This document shows positions 1-4,850 of a stretch of DNA of 7,775 bases, in pieces (position 1 is the stretch's first letter; each line of letters opens with the position of its first letter). The stretch is from Alteromonadaceae bacterium UBA2620 (lineage in GTDB: Bacteria; Pseudomonadota; Gammaproteobacteria; Enterobacterales; Alteromonadaceae): positions 1 through 7,775 of the forward strand of contig DDJQ01000095.1 of the NCBI GenBank assembly GCA_002339125.1. The letters are read 5' to 3'. A program made the translations under genes and the position numbers. A model generated the notes under the pieces. That model did not search any database. It was not told the DNA's origin and was given only the letters and a program-made list of their open reading frames with translations.

Positions 1-29
1 TAAAACTCCCTCCTACTCGATTGTGCAGT

Positions 30-401
30 TTATTTTGCCATGCAAAAAAAGTTCAGTTTATTGCCATCGAGGTCGCGCACGTAGGCACAGTAATAAGCAT
101 CCATACGCACACCGGGCTCACCTTCTGTGGTGCCGCCAAGCTCAAGGGCTTTAGCATAAAACGCATTTACCTGATCAGGATCAGTAGCCGCAATTGCCAC
201 CATGCTACCGTTACCCACGGTTGCAGGCTTTTCATCATAAGGGGTTGCGATGGCGAACATTGGCGCGGCAGGATTATTGCCCCACGCAATCATGCGCGGC
301 GCGTCTATAGCGCGTTGTGCGCCTGCCAGACTGAGCAGTTCGTCGTAAAAGGCAGCGGCCTTTTCAATATTGTTGGTACCAACGATAGTGTAAGCAATCA
401 T
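30..401 (-). CDS. VOC (glyoxalase/bleomycin-resistance fold) family protein, 123 aa
   Basis: A small single-chain VOC-superfamily protein, probably cytoplasmic because no signal peptide or membrane helix is visible. It shows two beta-alpha-beta-beta-beta modules: the first opens with IAYTIVGTNNIEKAAAFYD (residues 2-20) and the second spans about residues 66-119, ending in YVRDLDGNKLNFFC. The ATG at 401 is chosen because an AAGGA Shine-Dalgarno lies 7 bases upstream and the family normally begins at this motif. The frame stays open for 48 codons upstream to 545, but that stretch has no family similarity. The protein contains no histidine, and the position that is glutamate in metal-binding glyoxalases (KLxFF near the end) is asparagine. 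A classical glyoxalase I metal site is therefore unlikely, and the substrate cannot be read from sequence. It stands alone, divergent from feoA. Fold assignment is firm; function is unknown. Confidence 0.88.
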   Translation of the reverse strand: MIAYTIVGTNNIEKAAAFYDELLSLAGAQRAIDAPRMIAWGNNPAAPMFAIATPYDEKPATVGNGSMVAIAATDPDQVNAFYAKALELGGTTEGEPGVRMDAYYCAYVRDLDGNKLNFFCMAK

Positions 402-483
402 GTAAAATTCCTTGTTATTAACAGGCCCCATTGGCTTGTAAGGTAGTGTAGAGCAAGATCTTATAGCTCGGAATGAATCATGA

Positions 484-511
484 ACTATCCTGAACTGATC
501 GATGTTCTCAA
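484..511 (-). promoter_or_regulatory. Weak candidate promoter for the VOC gene
   Basis: On the minus strand a TTGAGA hexamer (plus positions 506-511, 5 of 6 to the sigma-70 -35 consensus) is followed after 16 bases by GATAGT (484-489, 4 of 6 to the -10 consensus). This lies about 85 bases upstream of the VOC start codon, leaving a fairly long leader. It is the best sigma-70-like pair I found in this stretch, but such pairs occur by chance, so treat it as a weak suggestion. Confidence 0.2.
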
Positions 512-613
512 CTGAATATGGGGCAAAACGAACTAATCTCAACAAATCGTCTGCCGACGACCAACAAAACCCGGTCTGCTATAGCCTGACTGGTCAAATT
601 CTGGTAGTCTAAA

Positions 614-628
614 TGGGAATGATTGTTA
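614..628 (+). promoter_or_regulatory. Candidate Fur box upstream of feoA
   Basis: The 15 bases TGGGAATGATTGTTA match the 7-1-7 Fur consensus TGATAATNATTATCA at 10 of 14 defined positions (5 of 7 in each half). The site lies about 70 bases upstream of the feoA start codon, a normal place for Fur repression of an iron-uptake operon. Regulation of feo by Fur is established in enterobacteria; its operation here is inferred from this imperfect match plus context. Confidence 0.45.
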
Positions 629-636
629 TTTAAGTG

Positions 637-658
637 GTGCGCGGTATGACCGCAGCAC
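637..658 (+). promoter_or_regulatory. Hairpin in the putative feoA leader
   Basis: The sequence GTGCGCGGT-ATG-ACCGC-A-GCAC folds into a GC-rich hairpin: 637-640 pairs with 655-658, and 641-645 with 649-653. Base 654 is bulged and the triloop is 646-648. The loop is exactly the ATG of a possible 13-codon leader ORF. No clean T-run follows (only AGTTTTGG), so it does not look like a simple terminator. It could be a protein operator, a leader RNA structure or a chance palindrome. Confidence 0.35.
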
Positions 659-687
659 AGTTTTGGCCAGCAGGTGCCACTGATTAG
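646..687 (+). CDS. Possible 13-codon leader ORF upstream of feoA
   Basis: ATG at 646 opens a 13-codon frame reading MTAAQFWPAGATD and ending with TAG at 685-687. The stop codon overlaps the TAGGTG Shine-Dalgarno of feoA, so translation termination would place ribosomes at the feoA start, a layout compatible with translational coupling or a leader peptide. Its own Shine-Dalgarno is poor (AAGTGG, 632-637, about 8 bases upstream), and its start codon sits in the loop of the 637-658 hairpin. It shows no run of regulatory codons. No family is recognised and short ORFs arise by chance, so confidence is low. Confidence 0.2.
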   Translation: MTAAQFWPAGATD

Positions 688-698
688 GTGTTTTTAGT

Positions 699-932
699 AT
701 GACGTTATGGGAATTAGGTAAGTCAAAGTCTGCCAGGGTGACTCAAATTGACGCCTCCCTCGATCAACAGATTATTGCCCGTCTTAGCGAAATGGGCCTG
801 TCTACAGGCCGTGATGTCCAGTGTATCCGACGCGGACCCTTAGGCGGGCCAATGGTCATGCAGTTAGGTGGTAGTGTATTTGCTATGGAGCACGATCTTG
901 CCGCCCGTATTCAGATTTCCCCCACTGACTGA
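699..932 (+). CDS. feoA: FeoA, SH3-like ferrous iron transport accessory protein
   Basis: Small cytoplasmic partner of the FeoB ferrous iron importer; in characterised bacteria it is needed for FeoB activity and is thought to bind FeoB. The 77-aa protein is one FeoA domain of the usual length: an N-terminal strand and helix (residues 11-32, ending LSEMG), the turn GLSTGRDVQCI, then RRGPLGGPMVMQLGGSVFAM (44-63), the family's typical SH3-like core. The ATG at 699 is preceded by AGGTG 8 bases upstream. feoB follows after 37 bases on the same strand, so the two almost certainly form an operon. A candidate Fur box and hairpin lie upstream. Identification is secure; the molecular role of FeoA is less well established than that of FeoB. 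Confidence 0.95.
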   Translation: MTLWELGKSKSARVTQIDASLDQQIIARLSEMGLSTGRDVQCIRRGPLGGPMVMQLGGSVFAMEHDLAARIQISPTD

Positions 933-969
933 AATATCCAGTTAGTCTAGATTCAGGACAGCCGTATTC

Positions 970-2790
970 ATGCAACGCATTTTAATGGTAGGTAAACCTA
1001 ATTGTGGTAAGAGTTTGCTGTTTAACCAGCTTACCGGTTTACGCCAGAAAGTCGCCAATTATCCAGGTATTACTGTTGAGATCACGCGCGGAAAGTGTGA
1101 CCAATTCGAGCTGGTAGATTTACCCGGCGCGTATTCGCTAAATGGCCTTACCCGAGACGAAGTGATCGCCGTAGAGGAAATCAAACGTTCAGTTGCCGAC
1201 GATGACACCTCGATGGTGCTGGTGGTGCTCGACGCCACACGTCTGGCGCAAAGCCTGGTGATGGGCCTGCAGGTACAGCGACTCGCTTTTGAGCATAACA
1301 AGCCGGTGATGTTTGCCCTGAACTTTATTGACGAAGTAAAGCGTGTTGGTGAGACCATCGATACCGACGGTTTATCAAAAGCGCTGGGCAGCCCGGTATT
1401 GGCGCTGTCGGCCCGTTCGTTAGACGGTTTACACGAGTTTAAGCAAAGCCTGCTCGGCATGGCTGGTGAGCCAGAGCGCTACGCTACAACTAACGGCACT
1501 CCCCACGCAGAAGCCGCCGATCGCAGTCAGGAACTGGCCCGGGATTTCGGCATTCAGCACGACATCGTGCTCAAAAACCAGAACCGCATCGATAACTTCA
1601 TGCTTAACAACTGGACCGGCGGCCTTATCTTTATCGCGGTCATGTTTGTGCTGTTCCAGAGTATTTTTACTCTGGCTACGCCGTTAATGGACGGGGTAGA
1701 AAGCTTTATCGAAACCCTGGCCGGCGGTGTAGGCGCGGTGACTGCAGAAGGCGTGGTTCACGATTTTATTAACGACGCCATCTTCGGAGGCTTCGGTTCC
1801 TTCCTGGTGTTTGTCCCGCAGATAATGGTGTTAACCCTGATCATTGGCCTGCTGGAAGACTCCGGTTATCTGGCCCGGGCGGCGTTAATGTGTCACCGGC
1901 CGCTCAGTTTCTTCGGTCTTTCCGGCCGCAGCTTTATTCCGTATTTATCCGGCCATGCCTGTGCTATTCCGGCCATCATGGCAGCGCGAACCATTGAGTC
2001 ACCCCATAAACGCCTGATCACCATGCTGACTATTCCGCTGATGTCCTGCTCGGCACGCTTACCGGTATATGCTCTGTTGGTGGCAGTGCTGGTGCCTGCT
2101 AACGAAACTTTCCTGGGCATCTTCAACATGCAGGGCGCGGCCTTCTTTGGCCTGTATTTTTTTGGTATTTTCATGGCCCTGGTGGTCAGTCAGATCCTTA
2201 ATCGTTTTTTACCCCGGGACCTGGAAAAAACCGATATGCCGTTCATTCTGGAGCTGCCAACGTACCGCTTGCCGCACTGGAAACCACTGTTCCAACGCGT
2301 GTTAAACAGCGGCATTATGTTTATTAAGCGCGCCGGTCCGATTATCTTTATGGTGTCGGTAGGCATCTGGATCCTGGGCTATTTCCCACTGAACTCCACA
2401 CTACAGGATTCCTGGTTAGGGCAGATTGGCCACTTTATCGAGCCGGTCTTCGCACCTATGGGACTCGACTGGCGTTACGGAGTAGCCATACTAATGTCAT
2501 TCCTTGCCCGTGAAGTCTTTGTTGGCGCGTTGGGTACGCTGTTTGGTCTTGAAGGCGCAGATGAAGATGTTGCTGGTCTTGCCGAGCGGGTACAGGCTGA
2601 TGGGATGACAACCGAAGCCGGCCTTGGCCTGATGTTGTTCTACGTGGTGGCGTTGCAGTGTGTGGCAACGGTAGCCATGCTGAAAGGTGAAAGTGGCAGC
2701 AGCAAGCTCTCCTGGGGATTGTATGTGGCTTATGGGCTGCTGGCTTATGCCATTGCCGTAGCAGTAAATCAGATTGGCGGTCTGCTTTAA
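970..2790 (+). CDS. feoB: FeoB, GTPase-linked ferrous iron permease (short form)
   Basis: Inner-membrane Fe(II) importer with an N-terminal G domain. Its GTPase motifs are all present: G1 GKPNCGKS (8-15), G2 Thr in GITVE (33-37), G3 DLPG (50-53), G4 NFID (118-121) and G5 SAR (147-149). Asn11 in G1 corresponds to the residue that supports potassium-stimulated hydrolysis in studied FeoB proteins. A linker (about 165-212) leads to the membrane domain, with roughly eight hydrophobic helices between 217 and 600. The first Gate region holds LSGRSFIPYLSGHACAIPAI (317-336) and a second conserved stretch is MSCSARLPVYA (358-368). At 606 aa it is clearly shorter than E. coli FeoB (773 aa) and stops just after the last helix, without a cytoplasmic tail. 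No feoC follows. AGGA lies 11 bases before the ATG. It is the second gene of feoAB. Confidence 0.96.
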   Translation: MQRILMVGKPNCGKSLLFNQLTGLRQKVANYPGITVEITRGKCDQFELVDLPGAYSLNGLTRDEVIAVEEIKRSVADDDTSMVLVVLDATRLAQSLVMGLQVQRLAFEHNKPVMFALNFIDEVKRVGETIDTDGLSKALGSPVLALSARSLDGLHEFKQSLLGMAGEPERYATTNGTPHAEAADRSQELARDFGIQHDIVLKNQNRIDNFMLNNWTGGLIFIAVMFVLFQSIFTLATPLMDGVESFIETLAGGVGAVTAEGVVHDFINDAIFGGFGSFLVFVPQIMVLTLIIGLLEDSGYLARAALMCHRPLSFFGLSGRSFIPYLSGHACAIPAIMAARTIESPHKRLITMLTIPLMSCSARLPVYALLVAVLVPANETFLGIFNMQGAAFFGLYFFGIFMALVVSQILNRFLPRDLEKTDMPFILELPTYRLPHWKPLFQRVLNSGIMFIKRAGPIIFMVSVGIWILGYFPLNSTLQDSWLGQIGHFIEPVFAPMGLDWRYGVAILMSFLAREVFVGALGTLFGLEGADEDVAGLAERVQADGMTTEAGLGLMLFYVVALQCVATVAMLKGESGSSKLSWGLYVAYGLLAYAIAVAVNQIGGLL

Positions 2791-2808
2791 CAGACCGCTT
2801 AATACCTT
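2777..2808 (+). terminator. Terminator-like hairpin overlapping the end of feoB
   Basis: A perfect 8-bp stem, GCGGTCTG (2777-2784) with CAGACCGC (2791-2798), encloses a six-base loop CTTTAA that contains the feoB stop codon TAA (2788-2790). A G-T pair (2776/2799) can extend it by one. The tail CTTAATACCTT is only modestly T-rich, so strength is uncertain. The site sits between convergent genes. The minus strand has no T-run after the hairpin, so one-way (plus-strand) termination is more likely. Confidence 0.55.
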
Positions 2809-2815
2809 AGCAGAT

Positions 2816-3343
2816 TTACTGGCAATTCAGGCAGCGAGCGTTCGCCAGATGCTTTATGGCTAACGTTTCTCCCTGTTTAGCTGCCCTGGCTATCCACTGT
2901 ATGCCCGCTTGCGGTTGTTCGGTTATTCCTACGCCGTTAATCAGTGCCACGCCATAATGATACTGAGCAATCGGGTTACCTGCATTGGCAGCTTTAGCCA
3001 GCCACTGGGTTGATAATGCTGGTTGTGGCTCCCTGATGGTGCCTTGTTCATAAAGCAGTGCTAAATAGATCATTGCCGAAGTCGAACCTCGCTGCGCACA
3101 CTCGATTAAAAACTTTTCACTATCACTATGTAAGCCACCCTTGTCGAGCAAGTAGGCGTTATAGCAGATCGTGCCAATACGCTGTGGAAAGCGGTCCATT
3201 TGTTCCTGATAGTAATGCCAGGAAAAATCCGTAGGATTTAACACGCCGCCATATTCGTCGATCTCGCCATCCAGAAATTGAGCTCCACTGTGCAGAGGCA
3301 GGAAAATCATCAGCACCATGACGTAATTTGAGATTCTCATCAT
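2816..3343 (-). CDS. Exported Sel1-repeat protein of unknown function, 175 aa
   Basis: A predicted secreted or periplasmic protein. The N-terminus MMRISNYVMVLMIFLPLHSGAQ is a signal peptide with likely cleavage after SGA (about residue 21). The C-terminal half carries two Sel1-like (TPR-class) repeats, about residues 87-121 and 123-158, with the hallmarks ALLYEQG...A..WLAKAANAG and YGVALINGVG...AGIQWIARAAKQG. These are helical-hairpin repeats that mediate protein contacts. Four cysteines remain after cleavage: C60, C82 and a C-terminal CLNC (171-174), so disulfides or metal binding are possible. Two adjacent ATG codons could start it; AAGGGG lies 4 bases before the first (3343) and 7 before the second (3340), so the second is also plausible. 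It starts 8 bases after the stop of the membrane-protein gene at 3352-3753, so the two are probably cotranscribed. The Sel1 assignment is good; the role is unknown. Confidence 0.82.
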   Translation of the reverse strand: MMRISNYVMVLMIFLPLHSGAQFLDGEIDEYGGVLNPTDFSWHYYQEQMDRFPQRIGTICYNAYLLDKGGLHSDSEKFLIECAQRGSTSAMIYLALLYEQGTIREPQPALSTQWLAKAANAGNPIAQYHYGVALINGVGITEQPQAGIQWIARAAKQGETLAIKHLANARCLNCQ

Positions 3344-3351
3344 TTAGCCCC

Positions 3352-3753
3352 TTATTGCTGAACAGGATAGAACAGAAAATTGAGGATAAGTAACAACACC
3401 CAGAAGCCTGTTTCAATGGTTTCTGTAACAGGCTGAATACGCAGCACTGCGCCCCAGATGTGTACAATCACCATCAAGCCACAAAACAATATAAAAAACT
3501 GCAGAATAAAGGGCGTCCCAAGATTATAAAGAGCCGCTTGCATAAACATAATATTGGTGACTATGGCAAAGGCACCCAGACACCTTCCGAAGTATATGGT
3601 CAGGTGCGTGTCATCAGGGATCTTCCACAGTAAAAGCTTTGCCCACAGACAAGGCTTAAAAAAAAGCGGCAGGCTGAAAGCAAAAAACGTGATAAGCGTT
3701 ATTACCAACAGGTAGGTTTGTGCGTGTTCTGACCAAATTCCAATCCATGACAT
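3352..3753 (-). CDS. Hypothetical four-helix inner-membrane protein, 133 aa
   Basis: I do not recognise a family. The protein is very hydrophobic, with about four membrane helices: residues 13-33, 53-74, 80-103 and 113-130. A basic/aromatic loop containing KPCLWAKLLLWKIPDD lies between the first two, and a short polar loop RIQPVTETIET between the last two. Three cysteines (35, 58, 91) are present. The ATG at 3753 has AAGGT 6 bases upstream. The gene lies 128 bases downstream of the winged-helix regulator, with a phased-repeat element between them, and is followed after 8 bases by the Sel1-repeat gene, so it probably heads a two-gene operon. The coding call rests on the clean Shine-Dalgarno, the coherent membrane topology and the tight junction with the next gene. 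Confidence 0.75.
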   Translation of the reverse strand: MSWIGIWSEHAQTYLLVITLITFFAFSLPLFFKPCLWAKLLLWKIPDDTHLTIYFGRCLGAFAIVTNIMFMQAALYNLGTPFILQFFILFCGLMVIVHIWGAVLRIQPVTETIETGFWVLLLILNFLFYPVQQ

Positions 3754-3775
3754 TGTGATACCTTTTTGTTGCTAG

Positions 3776-3803
3776 TTTATCGACCAGCTCATTGCACACT
3801 AAA
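3776..3803 (-). promoter_or_regulatory. Weak candidate promoter for the membrane protein/Sel1 gene pair
   Basis: On the minus strand TTTAGT (plus positions 3798-3803) is followed after 16 bases by GATAAA (3776-3781), a 4-of-6 match to the -10 consensus. The -35 is poor (3 of 6), as is often true of activator-dependent promoters. The phased repeats at 3812-3855 lie just upstream of this -35, a suitable place for an activator. It is weak on its own and is reported because of the adjacent repeats. Confidence 0.25.
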
Positions 3804-3811
3804 CGGCAAAC

Positions 3812-3855
3812 GGATATGCCAGAAAACCCAAAGTTATTCGCAAGAAATTTGCAAG
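3812..3855 (-). promoter_or_regulatory. Helically phased CTTGC direct repeats, candidate operator
   Basis: Read on the minus strand, consecutive 11-base units begin CTTGCAAATTT (3855-3845), CTTGCGAATAA (3844-3834), CTTTGGGTTTT (3833-3823) and CTGGCATATCC (3822-3812). The first two agree at 8 of 11 positions; the last two are degenerate. Direct repeats at one helical turn are the typical binding layout of OmpR/PhoB-type winged-helix proteins, and the gene just upstream encodes such a DNA-binding domain. That this is its operator is inference. The element lies in the 128-base gap upstream of the 133-aa membrane protein gene. Confidence 0.4.
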
Positions 3856-3881
3856 ATTGGAGTAAAAATGGTGATAAAGGC

Positions 3882-4787
3882 TTACGCGGGAGGGCTAAAT
3901 CGGTATCCCTGACCGTGTACGGTTTCTATTACCGTTGGCAGCTTCTTTTCGGGATCGAGTTTTTTACGTAAGGTGATTATGTGTTGTTCCAGCGCCCGGC
4001 TATTTGGTATAAATTCCCGGCCCCATGCTGCATCATATAATTCTTGTTTAGTGATGACTTCGCAAGGGTGACTGGCAAAATGCCAGAGTAACTTTACGTC
4101 CCTGTCTGTGAGGTCGATGGCTAAGTCCTGCCGTAAAGCACGCAGTTGTTTCGGATAGATAGTCAGATCGCCCAACCTGAAACCGGTTTCCTGAGAAAAT
4201 GTTTGGGTTGCCTTTGCTGGTTGCTGACGGCGTAAGAATAAAACGCCGCTTACTGATATCACCAGTATCGCCAACGCGGCTACGACCCAGGTACGATTTG
4301 GTACTTCAGTATCGGCAAGTGTGAGTTGCTGATTGAGCTCATCAGGTGAAACAGAAAATACAGCGGCCAGTTGCTCAACATTAAGCAATGCGCAGATGAT
4401 CTGCTGGGTCCGATAGCAATAAAATAATTCGGCGCCCGAAGCATCTACCTTTTCTGCCCGCCAGGGTAGGGCGAGTTCTGCAAGTGCTTTTAATCGCTTT
4501 TCGGCGGCAATAACAGGCTGATCCAATACATGGAGTACCTGTGCGGTAGCCGGGTAGCGCTGTTTACCATCAGCTTGCCAAATTATCGCGCTATTGATAA
4601 CTGGCGAGCCAGAAATGTACAATCTGGTACCTGCTACATCACTGCGCTCATTTAAGGTTGCGATATGTTGCAACTCACTTTGCAGGTATTCATTTACTTC
4701 GGTGTCGTTTGGGGATGCCAGAGCAAGCCGTGGTGCGATTTCCAGCATCGTCACAAAGATTGCTAAAACGATATTAAATCGACTCAT
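3882..4787 (-). CDS. Membrane-anchored one-component regulator: periplasmic domain, TM helix, C-terminal winged helix
   Basis: A predicted inner-membrane transcription regulator of 301 aa. Order of parts: signal peptide (1-24, ending LALA), periplasmic domain (about 25-165) with no family I recognise, one membrane helix (about 167-185) followed by FLRR as a positive-inside anchor, then an OmpR/PhoB-type winged helix (about 203-299). The last has LTDRDVKLLWHFASHP, a recognition helix in SRALEQHIITLRKKL and the wing ETVHGQGYRF. The domain order is opposite to ToxR and CadC, whose DNA-binding domain is N-terminal. Two periplasmic cysteines lie eight residues apart (C124, C132), so a redox-sensitive disulfide is possible. 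There is no receiver domain, so it is not a phosphorylated response regulator. The ATG at 4787 is chosen because the frame upstream offers only TTG codons and a signal peptide starts here. The Shine-Dalgarno is weak (GAGTAGG, close to the ATG). Targets may include the two genes downstream. Confidence 0.85.
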   Translation of the reverse strand: MSRFNIVLAIFVTMLEIAPRLALASPNDTEVNEYLQSELQHIATLNERSDVAGTRLYISGSPVINSAIIWQADGKQRYPATAQVLHVLDQPVIAAEKRLKALAELALPWRAEKVDASGAELFYCYRTQQIICALLNVEQLAAVFSVSPDELNQQLTLADTEVPNRTWVVAALAILVISVSGVLFLRRQQPAKATQTFSQETGFRLGDLTIYPKQLRALRQDLAIDLTDRDVKLLWHFASHPCEVITKQELYDAAWGREFIPNSRALEQHIITLRKKLDPEKKLPTVIETVHGQGYRFSPPA

Positions 4788-4797
4788 AAGCCTACTC

Positions 4798-4847
4798 AAA
4801 AAAACCAAAATCAGGCTGGTATCGGGTGCGTGTTTTATCCCGATCCC
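4798..4847 (-). terminator. Hairpin plus T-tract after hemY, inside the leader of the regulator gene
   Basis: On the minus strand, four bases after the hemY stop codon begins a stem of GGGATCGGG (plus positions 4839-4847) pairing with CCCGATACC (4818-4826). It has eight pairs, one mismatch and a 12-base loop. An 11-base-plus spacer with TTTT leads to a run of seven T (plus 4798-4804). This resembles an intrinsic terminator for the hem operon, but the T-run is displaced from the stem, so efficiency is doubtful. It ends only about 10 bases before the regulator's ATG. Confidence 0.45.
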
Positions 4848-4850
4848 AAA

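Larger units (their letters stand above)
402..698. other. Divergent intergenic region between the VOC gene and feoA
   Basis: This 297-base stretch separates two divergent genes and holds no convincing protein gene. The VOC-proximal half contains the weak minus-strand promoter candidate, a TGAACT direct repeat 10 bases apart (481-486 and 491-496), and a short 5-bp hairpin (TCGTC-TGCC-GACGA, 547-560). The feoA-proximal half contains a candidate Fur box (614-628), a bulged 9-bp hairpin (637-658) and a 13-codon ORF (646-687) that runs into the feoA Shine-Dalgarno. I could not settle on a sigma-70 promoter for feoA. Only the Fur box and leader elements merit separate entries. Confidence 0.6.

Noticed and set aside
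21..446. 141-codon open frame on the plus strand at the left edge
   Set aside because: It lies antisense to the VOC gene, has no family hallmarks, and the minus-strand protein is clearly conserved with its own Shine-Dalgarno.
480..515. 11-codon ORF (MNYPELIDVLN) on the plus strand between the VOC gene and feoA
   Set aside because: It is too short, has only a GGA trinucleotide as ribosome site and no clear link to feoA about 180 bases away.
402..545. 48-codon N-terminal extension of the VOC gene
   Set aside because: The frame is open, but the family starts at the internal ATG (401), which has a well-placed AAGGA; the extension reads as intergenic sequence.
547..560. 5-bp hairpin TCGTC-TGCC-GACGA with TTTG on the minus-strand side
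   Set aside because: The stem is short and the T-run weak, and no transcript is known to need terminating there; it is probably chance.
3159..3467. 102-codon minus-strand frame bridging the membrane-protein and Sel1 genes
   Set aside because: It overlaps both real genes in another frame, has no Shine-Dalgarno, and lacks the signal peptide and repeats seen in the true frames.
4788..4808. Longer regulator start at TTG 4808 (7 more residues)
   Set aside because: It uses a TTG codon with no good Shine-Dalgarno and would overlap the T-tract; the ATG at 4787 begins a normal signal peptide.
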